A stretch of DNA of 64,000 nucleotides from Closterium sp. Naga37s-1 (lineage: Eukaryota > Streptophyta > Zygnematophyceae > Desmidiales > Closteriaceae). Under the pieces are notes generated by a model. It was not told the origin of the DNA. It did no database searches and saw only the letters and a list, made by a program, of their open reading frames with translations. The stretch lies in the NCBI GenBank assembly GCA_947471745.1, contig CANJKZ010000078.1, positions 3,414,501 through 3,478,500 on the forward strand, in the 5' to 3' direction. This document shows, piece by piece, positions 20,679 to 32,098 of the stretch. Position 1 is the first letter of the stretch. Each line of letters starts with the position of its first letter. Position numbers and translations under genes: made by a program.

Positions 20679-23600
20679 ATGGCGTTGCTTCGGGTTCTCC
20701 CGTTCGACCCGGAGGGCAGACCTGTAGCATTTGACACGTGGCATGACGATCTGCAACTGTACCTACTGAGCGACAGTCGGGACAGTGTCTCGCTGTTTGA
20801 CCTCGTGTCCGGTGCCGCTCCAGCCCCTCCCGCCACAGGTGACGTTTCGACTCGTTCCCAGTGGCTCTCTCGTGATGCTACTGCCCGCTTGGCCATTCGC
20901 AACCACCTGCCCGCAACAGAATGTGCTCATTTTGGCGAGCACAGGACAGCACATGCCTTGTACGACGCTGTCGTTGCTCGCTACTCCTCCCCTGCCACTG
21001 CTGCTCTTGGCAGACTGCTACTGCCCTACCTTTTCCCTGAGCTGTCGGCTTTTGCCACAGTAGCGGACCTGGTTACCCACCTGCGCACTAGCGACGCCCG
21101 CTACCGCGCTGCCGTTCCTGCTGAGTTCCTTCCCACGAACCAGCCCCCCATGTTCATCACCCTCTACTTCATAGTCACTCGCCTCCCTGACTCCCTTCGC
21201 TCAGTCAGGGACCACTTCCTCACCCTTGACCCCACTTCCCTCACTGTTGACCTCCTCGAGCAGCATCTCCTCGCAGCTGAGACTAGTGCAGTTGCTGTGG
21301 GTGCTGCTCGTGGCACCCTGCGCTCACCCTTCTTTGAGGGGTGCTCCCCCTCCCCCCTTTCCTCCTCCTTCGCCTCTGCTGCTACTGCAGACGTCTCTGT
21401 TCCTGAGGACGTCGGTGCTGCTTCGACTAGTACGAAGCGCCGCAACAGCAAAGGCAAGGGTGGCCGGGGTAGTGGAGGAGGTAGCGGTGGTGGTGGAGGT
21501 GGCAGTGGGCGTGGCAGTGGGGGCAACGGTAGAGGAGGCGGAGGCGGTGGAGGTGGTGGCGGCGATGGGACCGGTGGCGGAGGTGGAGGCTCTGGTGGCG
21601 GCGGTGGAGGCAGCGGAGGGGGTGGCGGCAGTGGAGGCGGTGGGACTAGTGGTAGTCGTTCTAGACCTCAGCGTGGCGGCCCTGGTGGCGGTCAGGGCCA
21701 GCAGCAGCAGCGTCGGAGCGAGACTCAGACGCCTCAGCAGCTCCGTGAGTGGTTGGTTCGGCGTGGGGCGGGCGAGGGTAGTGAGACCTGCCCGTATGTC
21801 ATTCGCACGGGTGCCCGTGCGGGCAGGACATGCGGGAGGTTTCACACTGAGCGCTGCTGCTTTGTCCGCCTTGACGACGCCTGGTGCACTGAGTTTGGTG
21901 ATGACGTCGAGCGCCCTCGCTGGGCGGAGTTACTTAGGTTGGGAGTTGCTATCTTTGACCTAGACTTTGATGTTATTATCTCTGCAATGTATGCTTTGTC
22001 TTTTAGTGCTGAGGGTGACTGTTACTGGTGTGTGCCGCCTGACCCAGGTATAGCCGCTGCTGCTCTAGGTGCTAGTGCGTCTGGTACTCCCCCTGGTACT
22101 GCGCCTGCTGAGGCCCTGCACACCTTCACGTTAGACTCCGGCGCCTCGCGCTGTTTCTTTCGTGACAGCACCACTCTCACTCCTCTTCCTGCACCTGTTC
22201 CGGTCAGACTGGCTGATCCCTCTGGGGGCCCGGTCGTTGCCAGTTCCTCCACTGTCCTCCCGTGTCCGGCGGTTCCGTCCGGCTCTCTGTCAGGTCTTCA
22301 CCTCCCCTCGTTCTCTACGAACTTGGTGAGTACCGCTGCCCTTCAGGATGCGATGGTCACTACCACCACTCCTGGGGGTCAGCGTGTGTCGATCTGCACG
22401 TGCACACGGACGGGGCGTCACCTGGTTACGTTCACTCGTCGGCCACGGTCGAGTCTGTACACACTGGCTACCGAGCCTCCTCAGGTCGCTGCGTTTGCTC
22501 AGGTGTCCGCGTCAGGTCAGGTAGCCGCCTCTTGCTCATGTCGCCTCCTGTCACACCAGACTCTTCTTTGGCACCACCGCCTTGGTCACCCCTCCCTGCC
22601 ACGCCTTCGTGGCATGCACTCCCGTCTCCTTGTCTCTGGTCTCCCCAGGTCTCTGCCTCCCCTGCCGCCCTCGCCTGCCCCGCCCTGTCTTCCTTGCGTC
22701 GAGGGACGGCAGCGCGCCGCTCCTCACTCCTCCTCGTTTCCCCCGACGACTGCTCCCCTACAGACCCTCCACATGGACGTGTGGGGCCCAGCCCGCGTCA
22801 GTGGACAGGGCCGCGAGCGCTACTTTCTGCTGGTAGTTGACGACTACACGCGATACACCACAGTCTTCCCCTTGCGCAGCAAGGGTGAAGTCTCTGCTGT
22901 CTTGATCCCTTGGATCCGCACAGTTCGTCTCCAGCTGCGTGCGCGTTTCGGCGAGGACCTTCCTGTCCTGCGTCTGCACTCTGACAGAGGTGGTGAGTTC
23001 TCCTCCGACCTCTTGCGGGACTTTTGTCGTGGGGAGGGCATCACCCAGTCGTTCACGCTTCCGGACTCCCCTCAGCAAAATGGGATTGCTGAGCGCCGCA
23101 TTGGTTTAGTCATGGAGGTCGCTCGTACCTCCATGATTCATGCGGCAGCTCCCCATTTTCTATGGCCGTTTGCGGTCCGGTACGCTGCGCATCAGCTCAA
23201 CCTTTGGCCCCGTGTCTCCTTGCCGGAGACCTCGCCCACACTGCGTTGGACGGGGAAGGTTGGCGATGCGTCGGTGTTCCGGGTCTGGGGTTCTCGTGCC
23301 TTTGTTCGCGATACGTCCGCGGACAAGCTCTCCTCCCGCGCTATTCCTTGCGTCTTCCTTGGCTTTGTCCCTAATGCGCCGGGTTGGCAGTTTTACCACC
23401 CCACCTCGCGCCGTGTCCTCCCTTCTCAGGACGTCACGTTCGACGAGTCGGTTCCCTTCTACCGTCTCTTCCCCTACCGCTCTGCCCCTTCCCCGCCCCC
23501 GCCGCTCTTCCTTGCTCCCGGTCCGCCTCCGGTAGACCCCCTCCCGCCCCAGGGTCCTGCTCCCTCGGGAGTGTCTCAGGTAGACCCTCTCCCTGGTACT

Positions 23601-25748
23601 GCGCCTGTTCAGGTAGCTGTCGTCTCAGGTGCTGCTCCAGGTGCTGCGTCTGGGGGTGCTGCGTCTAGGGGTGCGGAGCCGAGGGGTGCGGGGTCTGAGG
23701 GTGCTGGGTCTGGGGGTGCTGAGCCTGACGGTGTTGAGCCTGGGGGTGCTGAGTCGGAGGGTGCGGAGTCTGGGGGTGCTGAGCCTCGGGGTGCTGCTTC
23801 ATCTGGAGGTCCTGCTGGTGCTTCACCGCGACTGTCCTCGCAGCACCTGCGTGAGTGGCTTGTTCAGCGCGCACACCGTCGGAGTGGGGCTCCCGGAACT
23901 GGCGAGCCTGGAGGCGCTGGAGCTGGAGGTGCTGCTATTACTACTGGAGTTGGAGACCCTACGGAGCCTGGAGCAGCTGGCGCTGGAGGCGCTGGAGCTG
24001 GAGTAGCTGGAGTTGGAGGCCCTCGCGCAGGAGGCGCTGGAGCTGCAGGAGCTGGAGCTGTTGACCCTGGTACTGGAGGTGCTGGAGGAACTGAGCAGCC
24101 GCGTCCATACTTTGTTCCCCTGCTTGAGCAGGTTCTTGGTGTCCCGTCTTCTTCTGGTCTTCCTCCTCCCTTCCTGTGTCCACCGCCTGACCAATCGCAG
24201 CCGCCGTTACAGCCAGCCTCCCCACTGCCTGTTCCCTCTGCTTACACTGAGCAGTCCGGAGGTCTTACAGAGCGTTGTGAGCCTGCGTCTCATCCTGTCT
24301 CACCTGTTCGTACTGCTCGTCGCGCTCCTCGTTCGCGTCCTCCCCCTGTCCCAGGCACGCACACCATGGCACTCCGTCCTTCCTCTGTTCCACTGCGTGT
24401 TCCTCTGCCTGCTCCTCCTGAGTCCTCTCTTCCTGAGGTCCCTGACCCTGAGTCTGACCGAGCGCGTGCTGCCAGTCCCACTGTCGCTCGTCTCCTTGCC
24501 ACTGCTGTCACTGACCCGTCCTTTGAGTCTGCTGCTGCTTCTGCTCTCGTTGCTGAGCTACTTGACTTTGCTGCTGCCTGCCGTCTCGACTACGCCTCTG
24601 CTCTAGTTGCTGAGTCTGTGCCTGCCAGTCCTCCGTCCGTCGGGGGTGAGTGTGCTCTTGGCACGGACGTCCTTGAGGACAGGCAGGAGGACTTTGAGTG
24701 TCTTGCAGCTGCTGTACCTCGTTTCGCCTCCTTGCTGCTTGCCCCTGAGGGAGACCCGGATGCTCCTGACATCCCGACTCCACGCTCTTACGCAGAGGCG
24801 ATTACGGGTCCTTACTCCTCTCAGTGGCAGGCAGCTATGGATGCCGATATGGCATCCTGGAAGTCCACAGGCACTTACGTCGACGAGGTTCCCCCACCTG
24901 GGGTGAACATAGTCGATGGCATGTGGATCTTCAGGGTGAAGCGGCCGCCGGGTTCTCCTTCTGCCTTCAAGGCGCGTTACGTTGCTCGAGGTTTCAGTCA
25001 GCGACAGGGAGTTGACTACTTCCAGACCTTCTCCCCCACCCCGAAGATGACTACTCTTCGGGTGTTGCTGCACGTAGCTGCTCATCGTGACTACGAGTTA
25101 CACTCCCTGGACTTCAGTACTGCCTTTCTGAAGGGCAGCCTGCACGAGGAGATCTGGCTACGCCGACCTCCTGGATTCACTGGGTCGTTTCCTACAGGTA
25201 CCCAGTGGAGCCTCCGCAGGCCAGTCTACGGTCTCCGCCAGGCGCCTCGCGAGTGGCACGACACACTCAGGACTACGCTTGCGGCTCTTGGGTTTGTTCC
25301 TTCTACAGCAGACCCGTCGCTGTTCCTACGCACCGACACCTCGCTGCCGCCCTTCTACGTCCTAGTGTACGTCGACGACCTAGTCTTTGCCACGGCTGAC
25401 ACTGAGGCACTGACCCTAGTGAAGTCCGAGCTGCAGAAGAGACATACCTGCACTGACCTGGGTGAACTGCGCAGCTACCTTGGCCTGCAGTTCACCCGGG
25501 ACAGAGCACGGCGCCCCATCACCCTCACTCAGTCACACATGGTACACCAGGTCCTTCAGCGCTTCGGCTTCCAGTTTTCCTCGCCACAGCTCACTCCTCT
25601 GTCTACCAGGCACTCGCTCTCAGCTCCACCTTCGGACGAGTCCGTAGAGCCGAGTGGTCCGTACCCAGAGCTTGTGGGTTGCCTCATGTACACGACCAGA
25701 CCTCGCGTACCCTCTCAGCCTTCTGGCTCGCTACGTGGCTCCCGGTAG
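20679..25748 (+). pseudogene. Cop5 gag-pol polyprotein (frameshifted near its end)
   Basis: One open frame. Gag capsid-like domain residues 1-200; Gly-rich stretch about 265-325; a PQQLREW module about 353; Cys/His motif C-x13-C-x3-H-x4-C about 371-394; protease LDSGAS about 485; integrase HHCC about 630-680, catalytic D700, D769 and E805 (35 residues between the last two); Gly/Ala-rich linker about 985-1145 with a second LREW module near 1056; RT with Y-V-D-D at 1564-1567. Relative to Cop6, about 14 nt are missing near 25687, so the frame runs on only to 25748. The start matches those of Cop1 and Cop8. Expected products are the usual Copia set; as it stands RNase H is out of frame. Confidence 0.92.
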
Positions 25749-26337
25749 GCACCGAAAGGTGCACTGGGATGTTGCGAAGAGGGTACTGCGTTACCTGTGC
25801 AGTACGTCGGGCATGGGGCTTGTGCTTGGAGGACGGGGTCCTGTTGTCCTCACTGGTCACGCAGACGCCTCCTGGGTTGACGACTCAGCTACGCAGCGGT
25901 CGTCGCAGGGTTACACCTTCAGCCTTGGGTCCGGCTCGGTTTCTTGGCGGTCTACCCGCTCGTCTTCAGTTCTCATCTCCAGCTGTGAGGCTGAGATCTA
26001 CGCTGGAGCCATGGCTGCTCAGGAGCTACGCTGGCTCACCTACTTGCTGGCCGACCTGGCAGAGCAGCCTCGTTCGTCTCCAGTCCTGTACGTAGACAAC
26101 AAGGCCATGATAGCCTTGTGTCAGGAGCACAGACTGGAGCACAGAACGAAGCACATAGCTCTGCGATACTTCCTTGCTCGAGAGTTGCAGCAGCGTGGTC
26201 AGCTTCGTCTAGCGTACGTGGCCACTCGGGCCAACACTGCTGATGTCTTCACCAAGGCACTTCCGCCTGGTGACCATCAGCGCTTTGTTACTGTGTTAGG
26301 CCTTGTGCCTACTTTGCCTCACTTACTTACTCCCTGA
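25690..26337 (+). pseudogene. Cop5 RNase H, in the shifted frame
   Basis: It continues pol after the deletion: RPDLAYPLSLLARYVAPGRH, GHADASWVDDSATQRSSQGYT, CEAEIYAGAMAAQELRWLTYL, LYVDNKAMIALCQEH, RTKHIALRYFLARELQQRG, ANTADVFTKALPPGDHQRF, ending at a TGA at 26335. There are no stops inside. Except for the small deletion upstream the element would be coding-competent, so the break is probably recent. Confidence 0.9.
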
Positions 26338-26732
26338 CTCTGCCTGTACTGTGATCTATCTATATACCTGCATGCTTGCACTTGTTAGGGTATGATCACT
26401 GTATTGTTTGTTCACTGTATATAACTCTGCATGTGAACTGGCCTTTTGGCCCTTTGCTTGTGCTCGGACTGTGTGGTGACTTTGTGATCCACCCTGAGCT
26501 TGCTTTGCTTTTCTTGACTGGTCTTGTGACCATTACTTGTTCTGGCTATCCCCCACTTCGCCTATGGGGGTGTGTCAAACATATATGCTTAGTTATATCT
26601 AGGCTTAGTTTATGTGTTTACAGTTTTCTAGTCTATAGTGGGTTTAGCCTTAGGGGGTACAGTTTTCTCTCGACATTCTACTTGTACCCCTCGTCACTTC
26701 CTAGTAAACCATTCTCACCGAAGATTCTAACA
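26338..26732 (+). repeat. Cop5 3' region and 3' LTR
   Basis: 26338-26560 is untranslated tail, CTATGGGGGTG lies at 26562-26572, and the 160-bp LTR is 26573-26732. The ATGCG duplication follows and Cop4 integrase resumes. Confidence 0.9.
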
Positions 26733-28168
26733 ATGCGGCGCTCAGCAATCCCATTTTGCTGCGGGAAGGCCGGAAGCGTGAACGTCTGGCGGATGCCCTT
26801 CGAACGACAGAAGGCCCTCAGGAGGTCGGAGGAAAACTCCCCACCTCTGTCTGAGTGCAGACGCAGAACAGGAAGGTCTGAACCGAAACTCTTACTGAGC
26901 TGGCGACGAGCACCGCGGATCCAGTCGATCAACACCTCAGGGACCTCACGCTTGCTGCGCAAGGGGAAGACTGTGGTGTAACGCGAGTAGTCATCAGCAA
27001 CCAGCAGGAAGTAACGCTCGTGACACTGTCCACGGACGCGGGCTGGGCCCCACACGTCCATGTGAAGAGTCTGCAGAGGAGCCTCAGTCGGAGGGAACGA
27101 GGAGGAGTGAGGAACGGCGCGCTGCCGGCCCTCGACACAAGGAACACAGGTGGGGGCAGGCCCCGGAGGAAGGGGAGGGAGGGACCGGGGTAGACCCGAG
27201 ACAAGGGCGCGGGAGGCCATACCTCGAAGACGAGGCAGGGAGGGGTGACAAAGGCAGTGGTGCCAAAGGAGAGTCTCGTGCGACAGAGGACGACACGAGC
27301 AGGGGGCAGACGCAGGACTAGACCTAGACGCGGCAGCAAACACCTGACTAGACGCAGCTACCTGACCAGACGCAGAGACCGGAGGAGGCGCAGTAGTTAG
27401 TGTGTACAGACTCGACCCTGGCCGACGGGTGAACGTGGTTAGGTGGCGGCCCGTCCGAGAGCAAGTGCAGTGGGTCACACGCTGACCTCCAGGGGTGAAC
27501 TGGTCAACCCACGCGTCCTGGAGGTCAGCTTCACTCACCAAGTTCGTAGAGAACGAGGGGAGGTGGAGTCCCGACAGCAAGCCCGACGGGGCCGCAGGAC
27601 ACGGTAGAACCGTGGAAGAGTGTGCAAGGACTGGACCCCCAGAGGGGTTAGCAAGGGAGACTGCAACAGGCCGAGTGAGCGGCGTGAGTGTGGTGCTGTC
27701 TCTAAAGAAAGAGCGCGAAGCACTAGAGTCAAGTGTGAAAGTGTGCAAGGCCTCAGTAGGTGCAATACCAAAGAGAGCAGACGCACCAGCACCTGGAGCA
27801 GCAGACGCACCAGTACCTGGAGCAGCAGACGCACTAGCACCTAGAGCAGTAGCCGCAATGCCCGGGTCGGGCGGGACACTCAGGTAACAGTCACCCTCAG
27901 CACTATCAGCAAAAGCATACATGGCAGCAAGGATAGCATCGAAATCAAGATCAAAGATAGGCACATTCTGCAGAAGCAGATCATGCCAGCGAGGGAGCTC
28001 AACAGCGTCTGGAAACTGGGCACGCCAGGCGTCAGTCAAGCGACCAAAGCAACGCTGCGTAGTGTGTGGCAGCCCACACGCCTCCCCACGACGACTGCCG
28101 GTGCGAAGAACGTAAGTGCAGGGACCTGCACCCCCAGACCTCCCACGCCCAGCGTACCACTCACGAAG
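26733..28168 (-). pseudogene. Cop4 protease and integrase
   Basis: Read down from about 28150: Cys/His motif CTYVLRTG, then C-x3-H-x4-C (about 28115-28042), DAWRAQFPDAVELPRWHDLL, protease LDSSASRSFF near 27730 (the usual D-S-G reads D-S-S), integrase HHCC near 27270-27135, HMDVWGP near 27060, HSDRGGEF near 26860, and NGIAERR at the Cop5 border. The frame is open through this part. Upstream, Gln of the LREW module is a stop (TAG near 28169). The integrase is split by Cop5. Confidence 0.88.
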
Positions 28169-29222
28169 CTACTGGACCGACGGGGTCTCACGGGAGCGCA
28201 GCTGCTGCTGACGCTGGCTGCCACCAAAGCCTCCACGCTGCGCGGCTGCACCTCGACCAGCACCACCGCCGCCGCCACCTCCACCACCGCTGCCGCTGCC
28301 TCCACCACCTTCGCCACTGCCGCCACCACCTCCACTGCCGCCACTGACGCCCCCACTCCCGGTACCACCCCCACCTCCTCCGCCACCTCCTCCGCCTCCT
28401 CCACCTCCCCCGCCGCCCCCTCCACCACCCTTGCTCCCCTTGCCCTGGCTGTCGCGGCGTCTCCCACTAGGGGCAGACGCAGCTCCGACCTCCTCAGTGC
28501 CAACGAGGTCGACAGCAGCAGCAGAAGCAACAGAGGGGAGAAGGGGGACAGGGGAACACCCCTCAAAGAAGGGGGTGCGACGGTCGCCGCGAGAAGCACC
28601 TACAGCTAAGATACTCTTCTCAGCTGCAGTAAGGCGCTCCTCTAGCAGGTCGAGAGTCAGCTCGGTGGGGCAAAGGGAGAGAAAGTGGTCCCTGACTGAA
28701 GAAAGGGAGTCAGGGAGGCGGGTGACTAGGTAGTAAAGGGTGATGTACATGGCGGGGGGGGTTCTTGGCACAGAACTGAGTGGGAAGCGCAGCACGGTAG
28801 CGGGCGTCACTAGTGCGAAGGTGAGCAACTAGGTCAGCGACTGTGGCAAAGGCGGCAAGGTCAGGGAAAAGGTACGGCAGCATGAGGCGACTGAGGGCAG
28901 CAGTGGCAGGGGAGGAGTAGTGTGCAACTACAGGGTCGTACAAAGACTGAGCAGTCTTGTACTGGCCAAAATGCGCGCGCTCAGCAGGCGGCAGGTGACT
29001 ACGAACAGCAAGACGAGCAACAGCGTCACGAGTGGTCCACTGCGAGCGAACCGTACTGTCAGCAATGGCAGTAGGAGCAGTGGAAACACCGGACGTGTGA
29101 TTGAAAAGGGATACCCCATCCCTAGAATCACACTGAAGAAAGAGCTGTAGGTCGTCAACCCACACGTCAAAGTCAACTGCACGTCCCTCAGCATCAAAGG
29201 TGAGAACGGTAGGACTAACCAT
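28169..29222 (-). pseudogene. Cop4 gag
   Basis: Start at 29222 (MVSPTVLTFDAEGRAVDF), matching the gag starts of Cop5 and Cop8. The capsid-like domain has SQWTTRDAVARLAVRSHLP and LMLPYLFPDLAAFATVADLV. At the G-run near 28752-28762 (C-run on the coding strand) the frame shifts; MYITLYYLVTRLPDSLSSV resumes in the next frame, then the Gly-rich stretch about 28430-28230, ending at a TAG in the LREW module. Two defects make it non-functional. Confidence 0.88.
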
Positions 29223-30367
29223 AGCAGCAGTAGGAGCAGTAGCAAGAGTAGCAGCAGTAGCAGCAATAGCAGCAGTAGCAGCAGTAGTAGCAGAGGCAGT
29301 AGGGCAGTGCAAGGCAGTGCGGCTCGGTAGGGCAGTGCGGCTCGGCAGGGCGGCGCGGCTCGGCTGAGCAGCGCGGCTCGGCTGGGCGGCGCGGCTCAGC
29401 TGGGCGGCGCGGCTTGGCTTACCAGAGACGGGTGCAGGGGCGGGCCGTGACTGCAGGGGCCGCGCCAGTAGGGGGTGGGGGGGGGCGCGCCAGCAGGGGC
29501 CGCGCCAGCAGGGGCCGGCAGGGGCGCGTCAGCCGGGGCGCGTCAGCAGGGGCCGGCAGGGGCGCGTCAGCAGGGGCCAGCAGGGGCGCGCCAGCAGGGG
29601 CCGGCAGGTTCGCGTCAGTAGGGGCACGTCAGCAGGGGCCGGCAGGGGCACGCCAGTAGGGGCCGGCAGGGGCGCGTCAGCGGGGGCCGGTAGGGGCGCG
29701 TCAGCAGGGGCCGGCAGGGGCGCGTCAGCAGGGGCCGGTAGGGGCGCGTCAGCAGGGGCCGGCAGGGGCGCGTCAGCAGGGGCCGGCAGGGGCGCGCCAG
29801 CAGAGGCGCGTCAGCAAGGGCCGGCAGGGGCGCGCCAGCAGGGGCCGGGAGGGGCGCGTCAGCAGGGGCCGGCAGGGGCGCGCCAGCAGGGTTCGGCAGG
29901 GGCGCGTCAGCAGGGGCCGGCGGGGGCGCGCCAGCAGGGGCGCGTCAGCAGGGGCCGGCAGGGGCGCGCCAGCAGGGGCGCGTCAGCAGGGGCCGGCAGG
30001 GGCGCGTCAGCAGGGGCGCGTCAGCAGGGGCCGGCAGGGGCGCGCCAGAAGGGGCGCGACAGTAGGGGCCGGTAGGGGCGCGTCTGCAGGGGCGCGTCAG
30101 CAGGGGCCGGCAGGGGGGGGGGCGCCAGAAGGGGCGCGACAGCAGGGGCCGGCAGGAGCGCGTCAGCAGGGGCGCGTCAGTAGGTTTGGGGCCGCGACGG
30201 GCTAGAGGCCGTGACGGGCTAGGGGCCGCGACGGGCTAGGGGCCGCGACTGGCTAGGGGCCGCGACAGGGAAGGCGCGATGCGCGCTTCGGGCAGGGCAG
30301 GAAAAAAAAAAATCTAGTGGTGGGCCCTTAAAAAGCGTTCCCACTAGGGAACCTGCTCAGAATACCA
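29223..30367 (-). other. Cop4 leader: primer site, GGGCCC motif and GC-rich tandem repeat
   Basis: No gene. The primer-site region is at about 30351-30367 (minus strand TGGTATTCTGAGC, altered), and GGGCCC at 30322-30327. From 30060 down to 29450 there is a tandem array of about 20-30 nt units built on CAGGGGCCGGCAGGGGCGCG (plus strand). A CAGCAGTAG trinucleotide-like run near 29225-29290 lies just upstream of gag, as in Cop1. Confidence 0.8.
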
Positions 30368-30497
30368 TGTTAGAATGTGAGCGAATGAATGAATGAACTA
30401 GAAAGCAGGTGGGTACAAGTAGGAAACCTAAAAGTGCTGTACCCTATATGAACTACCCCACTACAGCCTAGAAAGACTATAGCATATAAGTTTGACA
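30368..30497 (-). repeat. Cop4 5' LTR
   Basis: 130 bp, identical to 18302-18431 except for one base. GCTAC follows at 30498 as the right target duplication. Confidence 0.92.
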
Positions 30498-30910
30498 GCT
30501 ACAGCGCCTGTACTCATCCTACCGGATCCAGACAGAGACTACGTGGTGGAAGCAGACGCTAGTGATCAGGCAGTCGGAGCAGTACTGATGCAGGATCACG
30601 GACGCGGTTTGCAGCCCATTGCCTACCTCAGTAAGAAGCTACACGGAGCTGAACTGAACTCCCCAATCCATGACAAGGAAGCCTTAGCGATAGTCACAAC
30701 CTTCAAGGCATGGAGGTGTTACCTAGAGGGAGCCAAGACTACAGTTTACACTGACCACTGCAGTCTCAAATACCTGAAGTCACAGCCAACGCTCTCACGA
30801 TGACAGGTGCGGTGGGTGGAATTCCTGGAAACTCACTTCCACTACGACATTGTCTACAAACCTGGGCTACACAACAAGGCAGACGCGTTGAGCCGCCCCG
30901 GTCACGTAGC
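30498..30910 (+). pseudogene. Gy1 RT end and RNase H
   Basis: It continues RT from 18301: LILPDPDRDYVVEADASDQAVGAVL (RNase H catalytic-type Asp), PIAYLSKKLHGAELN, HDKEALAIVTTFKAWRCYLEG, VYTDHCSLKYLKSQP. A TGA at 30801 follows LSR; the reading goes on with VRWVEFLETHFHYDIVYKPGLHNKADALSRP, the standard end of Gypsy RNase H. Apart from that stop this part is well kept. Confidence 0.92.
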
Positions 30911-31954
30911 AGGCATCCAGCTTGATGGGATGAACCTTCTGCTCAAGGGTCTATCCCAACATGGGTACTCCGTGGACGCAGAGATCGCTACAGCACAGAA
31001 ACAGAAGCTGTTACAGTGGGAGAAAGACTTAGTGGTAAGGAAGGGTTCTGGAAAGATTTGGGTACCAGAATATGCCCCGCTCCGACAGATCTTACTGGAG
31101 GAGTTCCACGACGTGGCATACGCGGGACACTTCGGGAGTAACAAGACGTTGGCGGGAATAGCGAAATAATACTACTGGCCTCGGATGGTGGCGGACGTGC
31201 AGTAGTTCGTCACCTCATGCGACACGTGCCAGTGGATGAAAAGTAGCAAGCATAAAAAAACAGGGTTACCTCAGCCTCTACCCTTACCGGAGCAGCCATG
31301 GCAAGTCGTTAACCTCGACTTCATAACCGGGCTTCCTTCGACCTCACGAGGGCATGATGCTATACTCGTGGTGATCGACAAGTTCTCTAAAATGGGACAC
31401 TTCATCCCAACCAACGCCACGGCTACAGCTGAAGCAACTGCTCGCCTCTTCTTCGACCACATCATCACCATCCACGGCATCCCCGCTACACTCATCTCGG
31501 ACAGAGACCCAAAATTCATCAGTAAGTTCTGGAGGGAACTCATGGGTTTGTTGGGGACAAAGCTTGCAATGTATTCCGCGTACCGCCCCCAGACAGACGG
31601 ACAGACAGAATGACTCAATCAGGTGGTTGAACAGTTATAGCGGACAGCTTGCAAAGACGACATCAGCCACTAGGATCTACAGTTACCGACCCTAGAGTTC
31701 GCTTACAACAACGCGTCACATGCAGCCACAGGGAAATCTCCTTTCTTCCTGTGCTACAGATGGGAACCACTTACAACACAGCAGCCAACCACACCGGCAC
31801 ACGTCCAAGCCGCACATGACTTCGTCACCACCATGCAGCAGCTATGGGAGAAGACTCAGCGACGTCTCACGACGATGCTGAACTCCCAGAAGCAGTATGC
31901 CAATCAACAGCGACAAGATCACTCGGTAGCAGTCGGGGATCAGGTGCTTCTTGA
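30911..31954 (+). pseudogene. Gy1 integrase
   Basis: H-H-C-C zinc region (HDVAYAGHFGSNKT, then TSCDTCQW), with stops at 31167 and 31203. The core follows: NLDFITGLPSTSRGHDAILVV (first Asp), ISDRDPKFISKFW (second Asp), and YRPQTDGQTE (Glu), then a TGA at 31612 and further stops. The C-terminal part has FAYNNASHAATGKSPF and VAVGDQVLLD, which is cut by Trim1 and resumes at 34768 as TRNLDLSHLPSKL. Target duplication CTTGA at 31950-31954. Confidence 0.9.
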
Positions 31955-32098
31955 TGTCAGAACTAGCAGTAGAAAGTAAGAATGAAGAAAGGAGGGGTTT
32001 CACTAGCAAGCAGTTGAGTACATATAGGAAACCCTAGATTGGGCTGTACTCGCTATAGAGCACCCCACTGCAGGCTAGACAAATACAACATTCTGACA
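31955..32098 (-). repeat. Trim1 LTR, 3' copy
   Basis: 144 bp, TGTCAGAATGTTGTAT to AGTTCTGACA on the minus strand. The core AGCCTGCAGTGGGGT and the GAGTACAGCCCAATC segment relate it to Trim2 and Cop1. Confidence 0.95.

Larger units (their letters stand above)
18774..26732 (+). mobile_element. Cop5: near-complete Copia element nested in Cop4
   Basis: 160-bp LTRs at 18774-18933 and 26573-26732 differ at three bases. The target duplication ATGCG is perfect (18769-18773, 26733-26737) and splits the Cop4 integrase. Primer site at 18934, leader to 20678, gag-pol from 20679, and a polypurine tract just before the 3' LTR. A small deletion near 25687 breaks the pol frame; otherwise all domains are present. 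Confidence 0.95.
18302..30497 (-). mobile_element. Cop4: rearranged minus-strand Copia element containing Cop5
   Basis: 130-bp LTRs at 18302-18431 and 30368-30497 differ at a single base. Target duplication: GCTAT (18297-18301) and GCTAC (30498-30502) in Gy1. Minus-strand order from the right: LTR, primer site, leader, gag, protease, integrase (cut by Cop5 at 26733/18773), then a short RNase H piece in the opposite orientation, polypurine tract, LTR. RT and the end of integrase are absent. Without Cop5 it is about 4.2 kb. Confidence 0.9.

Noticed and set aside
29446..30170. Regularly spaced units in the Cop4 leader considered as a CRISPR-like array
   Set aside because: Units of 20-30 nt are contiguous and degenerate with no unique spacers, and the DNA is eukaryotic retrotransposon leader.
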